Shown one piece after another: positions 17,669-26,412 of a stretch of DNA of 64,000 bases (position 1 is the stretch's first letter; each line of letters begins with the position of its first letter). The position numbers were made by a program, and so were the translations under genes. The notes under the pieces were generated by a model. It was not told the origin of the DNA, ran no database searches, and saw only the letters and a list, made by a program, of their open reading frames with translations. This DNA comes from Paenibacillus albus (GTDB taxonomy: Bacteria > Bacillota > Bacilli > Paenibacillales > Paenibacillaceae), in contig NZ_CP034437.1 in assembly GCF_003952225.1 (NCBI RefSeq), positions 5,408,501 to 5,472,500 of the forward strand, in the 5' to 3' direction.

Positions 17669-19825
17669 TTACCCGGTAATTTCGAACGAACCTTCCAAGC
17701 CTTCAGCACTACTCGGACCGATCCACACCATGAATTTGCCTGGTTCCACGACAAACTCGTGCTTTCCGTTAACGAAGCCAAGCTCTTTCTCACCAAGAGT
17801 GAACGTCACGGTACGGCTTTCTCCCGCTTTCAGCTCTACGCGGCTGAAGCCCTTCAGCTCCTTCACCGGTCTTGTCACACTTGCAGCTACATCACAAATA
17901 TACAGCTGCACGATCTCGATGCCGTCACGGTCGCCGGTATTGCTAATCCGTGCCGATACGGTAACGGATTCGCCAAGCTTAACGGCAGCTTGCTCCACTT
18001 GCAGGTCATCGTAGCTGAAGCTCGTGTAGCTGAGGCCATAACCAAACGGGAACAGCGGCGTCACGTCAGCATCCGCATAACGTTTCATCTGCGGACGGCC
18101 AGTCTTCTTCGCGTTGTAATAAATCGGCACTTGCCCGCTGTGTCTTGGGAAAGTAACAGGAAGCTTGCCGCTTGGATTCACCGCGCCGAAGAGCACGTCT
18201 GCAATAGCCGGACCTGCTTGTACACCAAGGTGCCAGCCGTTAACAATTGCCGGGATGTGGGCGTTAGCCCATTCGATTGTTAGCGGACGACCATTCGCCA
18301 GTACGAGCACAACAGGTACGCCTGTCCCGTGCAGCGCTTTGAGCAGCTTCATCTGCGGCGCCGGAATGTCCAGCGACACGCGGCTGTTATTCTCGCCGCT
18401 CATGTCGGCAGACTCGCCGAGTACAACAATTGCGAGCTCACTCTCACTAGCGAGACGAACCGCTCTTGCAAGCTCTGCCTCGTCTCCCGAGTTAATGCCG
18501 CTGCCTGCCGCATAGACGACCTCAGTCTGTTGCGCTTCGGCATGCTTGCGAATACCGGCAAGAACGGAGACGACATCCTCCGGTCTGCCTTGTCCGCGCC
18601 AGCAGCCAAGCTGCGCTTCCACGTCTTCCGCGAACGGACCAATGACTGCGAGCTTACGCACGGAAGGCTGAATTGGCAGCAGTTGACCCTCGTTCTTCAG
18701 CAGGACGATGGATTGGCGAGCCATCTCGCGCGCCGTCTCCAAGTGCGTCGGATTCATCATGTACGTGCTTGCGAGCGTATTGTCCGCGTACGGATGCGTG
18801 AACAAGCCAAGACGGTATTTCACTCGCAGAATACGACGGACCGCATCATCAATCACTTCAAGAGAAACCTCGCCTTTACCGACGAGATTCGCCAGATGCT
18901 CATGATAGATCAGCGAGTGCATATCCATATGCATGCCCGCATTCACGGCTGCACTGCCTGCTTGCTCTCGATCCGCTGAATAACCGTGCTGTACGAGTTC
19001 ATCGACCGATTCCCAGTCGCTCACGACAAAGCCTTGGAAATTCCACTCGTCTTGAAGAACATCCTTCAGCAGCCAGCGGTTGCCGGAAGCCGGAACGCCG
19101 TTCACTTCGTTGAACGCAGCCATAATCGTACCTGCACCGGCGTCAAGCGCCGCTTGGAACGGCGGGAAGTACGTTTCACGCATCCGCGTCTCCGAGATGT
19201 CGACGGTATTATAGTCTCTTCCGCCTTCGGCAAGGCCGTAAGCGGCAAAATGCTTCGGACACGCCATAATATGCGGTCTGTCCGTCCAATCATTGCGCTG
19301 TATGCCTCGTACCCGAGCAGCTGCAACGACGGATCCGAGGAACGGATCTTCCCCAGCGCCTTCCGAGATTCGGCCCCATCTTGCATCGCGCGCGATATCG
19401 ACCATCGGCGCAAGGATCCAGTTGATGCCGTCCGACGATGCTTCGCGCGCAGCTATTGCCGCCGTCTCCTCCAGCAATTCCGGATTCCAGCTGCTCGCTT
19501 CGGCAAGTGGAATCGGGAACGTCGAGCGATAGCCATGAATGACATCGTCGGCGAACAGCAGCGGAATGCCAAGACGCGACTCTTCCACCGCAACACGCTG
19601 AATTTCGTTAGCGCTGTCCGCGCCGCGAATGCCGAGCAAGGAACCGACCATGCCTTCTTCGATCAGCTCGCCATCGGTCTCTTCGTCGAATGTGCCGAGC
19701 TGCGTGAGCTGGCCGATCTTCTCTTGCAGCGTCATTTCGCCAAGCAGCGCATCAATTGCAGCTTCTGTCTCGGCATCCGAGAGGAACGGCGATTTCAATT
19801 GATTCTTATTAGCCGACACCGCCAT
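17669..19825 (-). CDS. Glycoside hydrolase family 3, beta-glucosidase-like
   Basis: 718 aa with the full GH3 layout: a TIM-barrel domain (~20-320), an alpha/beta sandwich (~350-560) and a C-terminal fibronectin III-like domain (~620-715). The catalytic nucleophile Asp is in FVVSDWESV (~270), and substrate-binding KHF and GRDYN lie at ~191-205. No signal peptide is seen, so it hydrolyses imported glycosides in the cytoplasm. ATG 19825 overlaps the upstream stop by one base (TAATG) and has AGGAG in front, which indicates translational coupling. Specificity (beta-glucoside versus beta-xyloside) cannot be settled. Confidence 0.93.
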   Translation of the reverse strand: MAVSANKNQLKSPFLSDAETEAAIDALLGEMTLQEKIGQLTQLGTFDEETDGELIEEGMVGSLLGIRGADSANEIQRVAVEESRLGIPLLFADDVIHGYRSTFPIPLAEASSWNPELLEETAAIAAREASSDGINWILAPMVDIARDARWGRISEGAGEDPFLGSVVAAARVRGIQRNDWTDRPHIMACPKHFAAYGLAEGGRDYNTVDISETRMRETYFPPFQAALDAGAGTIMAAFNEVNGVPASGNRWLLKDVLQDEWNFQGFVVSDWESVDELVQHGYSADREQAGSAAVNAGMHMDMHSLIYHEHLANLVGKGEVSLEVIDDAVRRILRVKYRLGLFTHPYADNTLASTYMMNPTHLETAREMARQSIVLLKNEGQLLPIQPSVRKLAVIGPFAEDVEAQLGCWRGQGRPEDVVSVLAGIRKHAEAQQTEVVYAAGSGINSGDEAELARAVRLASESELAIVVLGESADMSGENNSRVSLDIPAPQMKLLKALHGTGVPVVLVLANGRPLTIEWANAHIPAIVNGWHLGVQAGPAIADVLFGAVNPSGKLPVTFPRHSGQVPIYYNAKKTGRPQMKRYADADVTPLFPFGYGLSYTSFSYDDLQVEQAAVKLGESVTVSARISNTGDRDGIEIVQLYICDVAASVTRPVKELKGFSRVELKAGESRTVTFTLGEKELGFVNGKHEFVVEPGKFMVWIGPSSAEGLEGSFEITG

Positions 19826-20634
19826 TAGCCAAGCTCCTGGATGCATGCGTTTAAGTATGCGATTGACGATGCAGTTGCTTCCCCTAGCGTCTGCTTCGCA
19901 TTCGTCGCTTCTTCATGCAGCAGCTCGAACGTCAGCCAGCCGTTATAGCCAATTTCGGATGCGACGGCAAGCAGGTCTTTCATGTCGACTTCACCGACTG
20001 ATAAATCCTCACTCGGTACACGCCCGAATTGGTTGCGGAAGTGGAACGCGTAGATTCGGTCTGGATACGCCTTCAGCATATCCACCGGGTTCATGCCTGC
20101 TACGTGCGCCCAGCCTGTATCGACACACAGTCCGACTTCAGCACTTGCATAATCAATGACCGAACGGAGATCGCCCTCTGCATTATGCTTGTCCGATGCA
20201 TGGTTATGCATGCTGACTTTCAGACCGTGCCCGCGCACGGCTTCGGCAATGCGAGATAAATTCACGCCTTGCTGCTTGAACTCCTCTTCGGTCTTCAGTT
20301 CTGGCGCATCCCAGCCGCCCTTAGGGTCAGCGTTGATGACCAGATCCGTAGCGCCAACTTCAGCCAGACGCTTCGCCACTGGAAGCACCGTCTCTTCGAT
20401 GTTCAGCGACTCGAACGGCTCGTGAAGCTGAAGGCCAACGTAGCTGCCGGAGACAGCTAGGCCGAACTGCTTCGCCAAGCTGAGCAGCTCAGGAGTCGGG
20501 TCAATTTCAAGCGCCTGCATGCCTGCATTCGCACATGTGCGGAAAATCTCTTCCATCGACGGATCTTTACCGTCTTTCCAGTATTCAACCTGGTAACCGT
20601 ACAGCCCGGTGGAGAACCCTTTGCTTGTAATCAT
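19825..20634 (-). CDS. Sugar phosphate isomerase/epimerase family (AP endonuclease 2 fold)
   Basis: A 269-aa TIM-barrel protein of the xylose-isomerase-like superfamily, which usually isomerises or epimerises keto sugars using a divalent metal. Candidate metal ligands are His in SMHNHASD (~144), Asp in LCVDTGW (~172) and the late Glu in LTFELLHE (~239). ATG 20634 follows GGGG at nine bases. It is coupled to the GH3 gene by a TAATG overlap and follows a Gfo/Idh gene by 42 bp, a typical pairing for keto-sugar catabolism. Confidence 0.85.
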   Translation of the reverse strand: MITSKGFSTGLYGYQVEYWKDGKDPSMEEIFRTCANAGMQALEIDPTPELLSLAKQFGLAVSGSYVGLQLHEPFESLNIEETVLPVAKRLAEVGATDLVINADPKGGWDAPELKTEEEFKQQGVNLSRIAEAVRGHGLKVSMHNHASDKHNAEGDLRSVIDYASAEVGLCVDTGWAHVAGMNPVDMLKAYPDRIYAFHFRNQFGRVPSEDLSVGEVDMKDLLAVASEIGYNGWLTFELLHEEATNAKQTLGEATASSIAYLNACIQELG

Positions 20635-20676
20635 TGCATGTATCCCCTTTCCCTCTCGTCTAAAGCTGTTATTTCA

Positions 20677-21750
20677 CTATTTCTTCAGAACAACCGGCTT
20701 TTGGCCATTTGCGCTGTCATAGATGGATTGCAGGCACAGGAAGTTAAAGATCGCTTGCTCATTCACGATTGCCGGCGACTGCTGACCTTTTACCTTCTGC
20801 GCGAAGAAGTAAACCGGGTGATCCATGTAACCGATTGGTCCTGGATAAGGAATCGTATCCTCTTTTGTAATAACTTCCCCATTCTTATCGGATTTCACCA
20901 ATACTTGATCCGTTTCGAAGTAAGGAGACCATTTCACCGCACCGCGAGTACCTTCGATTTCAACCGTGAAGTATGGCTCGCCATGTGTACAGGAAGCACG
21001 CTCATATTGTACCCATACGGATTTGCCGTCTGCTTGTTGGAATTTCAGCATAGCGCCGACAGCGCCCTCGATGTCATATACTACATCCGTCGGATCAGCT
21101 TCCGTCTCCGGCTTCGCTGTCCAAGCGGCAGCAACTTCAATGCTCTCTGGCTGAAGCAAATCATTCAGAATCGTAAAGTCGTAAGGACCCCAGTCCATAA
21201 CGATACCGCCTGCTGCCTTGGATTTATCCAAGAACCAACGGCTTTGCGGCTGCCATTCTACGCCTGGACGACCGCGTTGACCACGGAATACGAACGAAAT
21301 CTTGTACACATCGCCAAGCTCGCCGGAATTCAAGATGTTCTTCACTTGCTCTGTCTTCGGCACTTGCAGGAAACGAACGGAGCAGCAGCCAAGCATGCGG
21401 TTGTTTGCTTTTGCAATCTCAAGCAAGCCTTCAGCTTCTTCGCGGTTCATAACAAGCGGCTTCTCGCAAAGCGTGTGACGGCCGGATTCCAGCGCCATCT
21501 TGGACAACGGGAAGTGCGTGAACGGAGGCGTACCGACGATAGCGATATCATCCGCTTGCGGCTCTTCGCTCAGCATTTCTTTTGCATCCGTAAACGTGAT
21601 AGCTTTCGGGAATTGCTCTGCGAAGCTAGCAAGCGCAGCCGGGTTCGGGTCAGCGACTTTAATCTCGATTGAAGATTGATCTTCCAGCTTATAAATAGCT
21701 TCTGCGTGCGTGCGGTTAATGACACCTGCACCGATTAAGTAAAAACGCAT
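20677..21750 (-). CDS. Gfo/Idh/MocA family oxidoreductase
   Basis: 357 aa. ATG 21750 puts the Rossmann fold (RFYLIGAGVINRTHA) at the N-terminus and is six bases after AGAGGTG; an ATG nine bases upstream is too close to that site. The EKP signature occurs in LCEKPLVMN (~97). The C-terminal domain contains AAGGIVMDWGPYD (~180), with the Asp expected at the active site. It is the second gene of the PhyH-Gfo-TIM-GH3 operon and probably oxidises a sugar released from, or fed to, the TIM-barrel isomerase. Confidence 0.9.
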   Translation of the reverse strand: MRFYLIGAGVINRTHAEAIYKLEDQSSIEIKVADPNPAALASFAEQFPKAITFTDAKEMLSEEPQADDIAIVGTPPFTHFPLSKMALESGRHTLCEKPLVMNREEAEGLLEIAKANNRMLGCCSVRFLQVPKTEQVKNILNSGELGDVYKISFVFRGQRGRPGVEWQPQSRWFLDKSKAAGGIVMDWGPYDFTILNDLLQPESIEVAAAWTAKPETEADPTDVVYDIEGAVGAMLKFQQADGKSVWVQYERASCTHGEPYFTVEIEGTRGAVKWSPYFETDQVLVKSDKNGEVITKEDTIPYPGPIGYMDHPVYFFAQKVKGQQSPAIVNEQAIFNFLCLQSIYDSANGQKPVVLKK

Positions 21751-21832
21751 ACCATTCACCTCTACTCATGTATTTGAACTTGCATTTGAAAACATAATTA
21801 ATTAATAAAGTTAAAAATCGGAGATATTGAAA

Positions 21833-22669
21833 TTACAGCTCCCAAGGCATCTGAGCAGGTTGGCCGATACGGAAATTGCGAACGACCTCTTGTGCTTTCT
21901 TGGACAGCGCATCGTAGGTTTCACGCGGGATTTGCGTATGGCAGCTCGATTGGTACCAGTGGCGGTTGTAGATCATCGCAAGGTTCGTGCGGCGGTAATC
22001 CGAATTGTTCGGCGTTCCACGGTGCCACATGCGAATATCACGGATGACGATTGAGCCCGCTGACATGAATACTTTCTCGGAGTGCATGCCTTCTGCTGCG
22101 CGTACAATGTGCAGATTCGGGTTTACGCTGCCGTCAAGCGTATCATGGTTCGCGTTGTCTGGGTTCAGGTGCGTGCCTCCAGGCCATACTTCAAGCGGTC
22201 CATTCTCTTCCGTAACATCAACAAGCGGAATGTTTACTACAAGGCTGAAAGGCGGCAATGGAACAGTCAATTCCGGGAACAGCGGCATAATGTCGCAGTG
22301 TACGGCTTGGTAGTCAGAGCCAGGCATTGGTGTATCAGATGCGAAGTACGAGCAGTTGAAGCCTTTGCCAAGCACTTTCTCAATGACGCTCATCACGATT
22401 GGATGCGCAATGACTTCCTCATCGATGAAGGGCTGCATGAATGGCAGGAACATCTGGGCACGGTTCGTACCTGTGTTGTAGCCGCGCTTCTCGATAAACT
22501 CGTCGAAGATCGGATCGAATGCATCGCGGATGCCTTTGATCTTCTCATCGCTCAGCACTTTATCGAACAGGACATAGCCGTTAACACGTACTTGCTCTGC
22601 TGCAATCTCCAGCATCTCTGGGCTAAGAACGCCGCTTGCAAGCTCTTGCTCGGTCAGTTTGATTTTCAT
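21833..22669 (-). CDS. Phytanoyl-CoA dioxygenase (PhyH) family protein
   Basis: A 278-aa member of the Fe(II)/2-oxoglutarate oxygenase superfamily. The metal triad is visible as HxD in AVHCDIMPL (~122-124) and a distal His in IRMWHRGTPN (~218). ATG 22669 follows GGAGAGAG. It is first in a minus-strand operon with sugar-modifying genes, so its substrate is more likely a sugar or small metabolite than a lipid. Two palindromes upstream (22734-22758 and 22772-22794) are candidate operators. Confidence 0.88.
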   Translation of the reverse strand: MKIKLTEQELASGVLSPEMLEIAAEQVRVNGYVLFDKVLSDEKIKGIRDAFDPIFDEFIEKRGYNTGTNRAQMFLPFMQPFIDEEVIAHPIVMSVIEKVLGKGFNCSYFASDTPMPGSDYQAVHCDIMPLFPELTVPLPPFSLVVNIPLVDVTEENGPLEVWPGGTHLNPDNANHDTLDGSVNPNLHIVRAAEGMHSEKVFMSAGSIVIRDIRMWHRGTPNNSDYRRTNLAMIYNRHWYQSSCHTQIPRETYDALSKKAQEVVRNFRIGQPAQMPWEL

Positions 22670-22733
22670 TTTGTTACTCTCTCCAATCCATGTGATGATC
22701 GATTATCCAGCGCAGCTGATAAGAGCTGCAGAG

Positions 22734-22758
22734 GTACCATACTAATGGGTTATGGTAC
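22734..22758. promoter_or_regulatory. Operator-like inverted repeat GTACCATA-N9-TATGGTAC
   Basis: Perfect 8-bp arms upstream of the PhyH operon. Unrelated in sequence to the LacI sites nearby. The binding protein is unknown. Confidence 0.5.
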
Positions 22759-22771
22759 TTCATAATCAGAT

Positions 22772-22794
22772 TGATTTGCAAATGAAGCAAATCA
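22772..22794. promoter_or_regulatory. Operator-like inverted repeat TGATTTGC-N7-GCAAATCA
   Basis: Perfect 8-bp arms, 13 bp from the preceding palindrome. The two together suggest dual control of the PhyH-GH3 operon. Confidence 0.5.
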
Positions 22795-22886
22795 GCGCAA
22801 TCACGAGCATGGACGAATACTCAGGCAAAAAGAGGCTGTTCACTGGATATTTCACTAATCCTGTAATCGCCCCCAAAAAGATAAAA

Positions 22887-22919
22887 AGAAGAGGACCTCC
22901 CACCAAGAGACCCTCTTCT
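22887..22919 (-). terminator. Terminator of the SDR operon
   Basis: AGAAGAGG / CCTCTTCT stem with an internally pairing loop, followed on the minus strand by TTTTTATCTTTTT, 28 bp past the SDR stop. Confidence 0.8.
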
Positions 22920-22946
22920 GGTATGCGCAAAAGAATAAAATGGCTG

Positions 22947-23711
22947 TTAAATGGTTGGCATAACATTGCCGCCGCAAACAGGAATATACGCGCCTGTGAT
23001 GAAACTGGACAGATCGGATGCAAGGAAAGCGACAGCGTTCGCAATTTCCTGGTCCGTACCGCGCCGTTTCAGTGCAACGCTCGCCTCGTAGCCCTCGCTC
23101 TTCTCCGTCCCGTTCGTACGGTCCCGTTCGGAAATGGTCCAACCCGGAGCAATTTGGTTCACCGTAATTTGATGCTCGCCGACTTCCTTAGCGAGAATCC
23201 GGTAGACGCCATCCATGCCCCGCTTTCCTGCGACATAGGCCGACTGAGTCGGGAAGTTCTGCATCGCGCATTCCGTATTGATACCGATCATCCGGCCTGC
23301 GCCTTTCTCGATCATCGCCGGGATAAACGCCTTGGCAAGGAAGACGCTCTGCAGGACGCAGGATTCGAATTGGCCAACATAATCCTCCGCCGACTGTTCA
23401 AGCACGGACGTCCATTTATATTGAATGACAGCATTCGCCACAACGATATCGACATGGCCGAGCTCAGCTGTAACCTTATCTCTCATGGCATTAATCGACT
23501 GTTCATTGGTAATATCGGCTTGTACGATCAGCGCTCGTCTGCCCGTTCCTTCAATCTCCGCCTTCAGCTCCTGCGCCTTCGCTTCGTTGCTATTGTATTG
23601 AATGACGACGTCTGCTCCACATGCTGCGAGCGTCCGCACCATTACTCTTCCAAGCTCGCCTGTGGCACCGGTAACCAGTGCCGTGCGTCCGCTTAAATTC
23701 AACCCAATCAT
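22947..23711 (-). CDS. SDR family oxidoreductase
   Basis: A 254-aa classical short-chain dehydrogenase. NAD(P)-binding TGATGELG is at ~14-21, NAG-type NAVIQ at ~91 and the catalytic YxxxK in SAYVAGKRG (~157). The C-terminus (SSFITGAYIPVCGG) is typical of sugar or polyol dehydrogenases. ATG 23711 follows GAGGAGGCG. The upstream gene stops three bases before the start codon, so the two are cotranscribed. Substrate unknown. Confidence 0.92.
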   Translation of the reverse strand: MIGLNLSGRTALVTGATGELGRVMVRTLAACGADVVIQYNSNEAKAQELKAEIEGTGRRALIVQADITNEQSINAMRDKVTAELGHVDIVVANAVIQYKWTSVLEQSAEDYVGQFESCVLQSVFLAKAFIPAMIEKGAGRMIGINTECAMQNFPTQSAYVAGKRGMDGVYRILAKEVGEHQITVNQIAPGWTISERDRTNGTEKSEGYEASVALKRRGTDQEIANAVAFLASDLSSFITGAYIPVCGGNVMPTI

Positions 23712-23714
23712 CGC

Positions 23715-23999
23715 TTACGCCTCCTCATTCTCTGGCAATGTAGCGGCTGCGGCATCAATTAAATCGTCGAATAAATCGTCGTCTTCCTCGATTGCCTTCT
23801 CCACTTCATTGATCTGCTCTTCCGAGCCGGATTCCTTCGCGAAGTGCAAGCTGTAATCCCATGTTGTGCCGCGTAGGCTTGTTAATTGCAGTATGATTTC
23901 GTACGGCTGTTTATGGCCTTCTACTTCGAATTGCACACTGCCTTTGTACCCTTTATCCGGGTCTTGCGTCATTTCAGCGTGAATAATTGTAACGTTCAT
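23715..23999 (-). CDS. Small acidic protein of unknown function
   Basis: 94 aa starting at ATG 23999, which has GGAGGT at good spacing; an in-frame codon at 24017 lacks a site. The first ~60 residues look like a small beta-sheet domain (SVQFEVEGHKQPYEIILQL); the last third is strongly acidic (VEKAIEEDDDLFDDLIDAA). No signal peptide or membrane segment. I do not recognise a named family. It is joined to the SDR gene by a 3-bp gap, with stop and start nearly overlapping. A TATAAT hexamer on the minus strand near 24037-24042 may be its promoter. Confidence 0.75.
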   Translation of the reverse strand: MNVTIIHAEMTQDPDKGYKGSVQFEVEGHKQPYEIILQLTSLRGTTWDYSLHFAKESGSEEQINEVEKAIEEDDDLFDDLIDAAAATLPENEEA

Positions 24000-24072
24000 T
24001 GTCAGTACCTCCAGCATAAGTCGAATTGCGAATAGCTAATTATAACATAACAATGAACAAGTACAGACACGC

Positions 24073-25986
24073 TTACTCCATTCTACCGTTAAGAAGCGCC
24101 TCACCAGATTGCTGCGCCCATGGGCTGTCATAGGTTGGCTTGTTGACGTAGCGAGACATCGTGACTTCGACCCTGAGCACCGTAGCTGGTAGCAGCTCGA
24201 TCTGCAGCCATTTACTGTCCACCTGCACCTCGCGCATCTCTTCCTCATCAAGCACGATCACTTTGTCGATCCGATGCTCTCCGAATGAACCGCCCTGCAC
24301 AACGATCGTACGCGACTCAAAAGGCGACGTATTCACCAGCTGCAGCACTGCTGAACGATCGCCAAGCTGTTCGACGAGAGCCGCTGTATCCTGCGGCAGG
24401 CCGACTCGTCTGCGGTTAGCATCGAAGTAGCGGAAGCGGCCGTGCTGGAAGCCTCCGTGCGAGATGTGCATCGGCGCGCCGAATGTGAGCTGCACGAGGC
24501 TTTCCATATAAACAGGGCACAGCTCCTGCCAGATGTGGATGCTCGAGAAGTCGTCATCATTATAGTTATCCGACCATAACGATGGATTGCCCATATCGGA
24601 ATCCATCCGCTGCAGCTGATTATGAACTAACTGGAAATTCGCATCCAGAATACGGTCCGGATAGTCCGGCAGCTCGCCCGTTATGTATTGGAACCACGGC
24701 TCCGTATTCATGATGTAGTGCTTGGAGCCGCCTCCAGAGACACTCGGAATATGGATCTCGTTCCAATCATAGTTCTTCGGCACAAGGCGAATACGCTCAA
24801 GATCCTCTTCTGCCATCGAGGAAATCCAGAGGTAGATCGGATATTTCGCTGAAGCATCGCGATAGTCGGTCCAGCCCGCGTCAAAATGCTTCTGCGGCAC
24901 TTTCCATTCGCCGTCCACTTCCTTGCGCAGCGACCAGTTCAGATCGAGCTGCTGCCGAGCAAGGGCTAGATGCTTAACATCGCCGGTTAGCAGCACGGCA
25001 TTCATCGCCGCATTCGTAATCGGCTCGATAATCGTTGCGAAGCCGTGCGGCCAACGGTAGCCGTAGTAGCCGCCCCACCATTTGCCGTCATTGTACTCGC
25101 CAATTTCTCCGCTCAGGCCGACATTATCCGGAATTATGCCGCCATTGCGTTCCGCTCGCTCGCACCATGCAGCCAAGTAATCAAGCACCCACTGGCTGTA
25201 CTTATCGTTCGCCGTATGCATGTACGCGTTGGCGACAAGTCCTGTCGCGTTCAAGTTCAGCGGCACGTCGCCGCGATTCATTCGCTCATTCATCATTGCA
25301 AGCAGATGACTGTAGATCGTGTCATCGCTCCACTTGCATTTACGCGATTCGAAGTCAACGCCCGGCACATCCTCGAACGGAGCCAGATAGTTGTCCAGAA
25401 TGCCGCGGTGCGTCGACCAGTCCTCGCCTGTCGCTTCGAACCGAGGGCCTCTGCTGCCGTTAAGCGGCGAACGAATCAGCTTCTTCTCAGCATCGTAATT
25501 GAGCGCCTCCGGGTCATCTCCCGTATACATGTGCGCGAACCGCACTGCCCTCTGCCGATCCTTGAGCGTTGCTGGTCCTGCAAGCCCGAGAAAGTAGACG
25601 TACAAATAGCCTTCGCCATGATGCATCCAGTCGTAATATGCGTCGAATTCACGGTGAATTTGCCCATACTCCGTCCACTGCCACGTAATCCCTTCCCAGA
25701 TGCGGCGAGAGGACTCATGCAGCGAATCATCGCCACCAAGCGCATAGAGAAGCGCAAGATTCATAAACCCTTCGTATGGATCATCAGAGCCATCCATCCC
25801 CGGCCAGTCTTGGCGCCAGATTAACGTTCCGTCCGACCTCGTGTAGCGAGCAATAAACTGCTTGGCAGACGCATTCAGCAGATCCATTAACTGCCGTTGC
25901 TTTGTCGCCCAGCTTGGCGGAGCTGCGCGGCGGACAGCCTTCAAGCTCGTCTGCAGCGGCACTTGCGATGAAGAATGAGTGGACAT
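24073..25986 (-). CDS. Putative (alpha/alpha)6-barrel glycosidase-like protein
   Basis: 637 aa, no signal peptide. ATG 25986 is nine bases after GAAGGG. Regularly spaced aromatic, acidic and basic motifs (EFDAYYDWMHHGEGYLYVYF ~109-128, WKVPQKHFDAGWTDYR, NDGKWWGGYYGYRWPHG ~300-316) look like the six-hairpin fold of intracellular glycoside hydrolases or lyases. A C-terminal beta domain follows (~520-637). I cannot name a CAZy family. It stands between an Agr-like unit and the SDR pair. A cytosolic role in breaking down an imported glycan fits the neighbourhood but is inferred. Confidence 0.6.
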   Translation of the reverse strand: MSTHSSSQVPLQTSLKAVRRAAPPSWATKQRQLMDLLNASAKQFIARYTRSDGTLIWRQDWPGMDGSDDPYEGFMNLALLYALGGDDSLHESSRRIWEGITWQWTEYGQIHREFDAYYDWMHHGEGYLYVYFLGLAGPATLKDRQRAVRFAHMYTGDDPEALNYDAEKKLIRSPLNGSRGPRFEATGEDWSTHRGILDNYLAPFEDVPGVDFESRKCKWSDDTIYSHLLAMMNERMNRGDVPLNLNATGLVANAYMHTANDKYSQWVLDYLAAWCERAERNGGIIPDNVGLSGEIGEYNDGKWWGGYYGYRWPHGFATIIEPITNAAMNAVLLTGDVKHLALARQQLDLNWSLRKEVDGEWKVPQKHFDAGWTDYRDASAKYPIYLWISSMAEEDLERIRLVPKNYDWNEIHIPSVSGGGSKHYIMNTEPWFQYITGELPDYPDRILDANFQLVHNQLQRMDSDMGNPSLWSDNYNDDDFSSIHIWQELCPVYMESLVQLTFGAPMHISHGGFQHGRFRYFDANRRRVGLPQDTAALVEQLGDRSAVLQLVNTSPFESRTIVVQGGSFGEHRIDKVIVLDEEEMREVQVDSKWLQIELLPATVLRVEVTMSRYVNKPTYDSPWAQQSGEALLNGRME

Positions 25987-26115
25987 AATACGCATCCCTT
26001 CTACGGTAAAATGAGCAGTACTTCCTTTTGCCGTTTCTGGTTGATGGATGAGATCGCTTTACGTCCAATGGTATCGCTTACATATTTGCTAGTCAATTCA
26101 TTTATGTATGGTCAA

Positions 26116-26153
26116 AATATAAAAACTGCACCTCTGAATGGGAGAGGTACAGT
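26116..26153 (-). terminator. Terminator after the AgrD-like gene
   Basis: Imperfect 11-bp stem ACTGCACCTCT / AGAGGTACAGT with a 7-nt loop, followed on the minus strand by TTTTTATATTTTG, about 90 bp past the peptide stop. It separates the peptide unit from the glycosidase-like gene. Confidence 0.7.
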
Positions 26154-26243
26154 ATCGATAGAAGTTGTTTACGGAAGCCTGTGCGACTCTCACAATGTTG
26201 AGGCTCATGCTGCTGCATGAAGAGGATTTGATGTACTCACACA

Positions 26244-26366
26244 TTACTTTCTAAGTTCAGCTGGAATTTCCGGCTTGTATATAAAATAATAAGATCCTGT
26301 GAGTACGAATAACGAAGCAAGGCTAACAATTATCGCAGCAATGCCCCGATACATCATCTTCTTCAT
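26244..26366 (-). CDS. AgrD-like cyclic lactone autoinducer peptide precursor (Ser type)
   Basis: A 40-aa gene too short for routine calling. GGAGGTG is seven bases before ATG 26366. The layout matches AgrD: a basic, amphipathic N-terminal leader (MKKMMYRGIAAIIVSLASLF), a core SYYFI (residues 25-29), then the charged tail YKPEIPAELRK. Listeria AgrD has CFMFV followed by YEPKSP at the same place, so Ser25 takes the position of the ring-forming Cys; a Ser would give a lactone rather than a thiolactone. The gene follows a 7-TM protein gene by 46 bp in one transcript. No AgrB protease is encoded in the window. The assignment rests on motif and context only. Confidence 0.8.
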   Translation of the reverse strand: MKKMMYRGIAAIIVSLASLFVLTGSYYFIYKPEIPAELRK

Positions 26367-26412
26367 AGCTGTTCACCTCCTCTCCATAGCGAAAGTCTAG
26401 GTTACTTAATAA

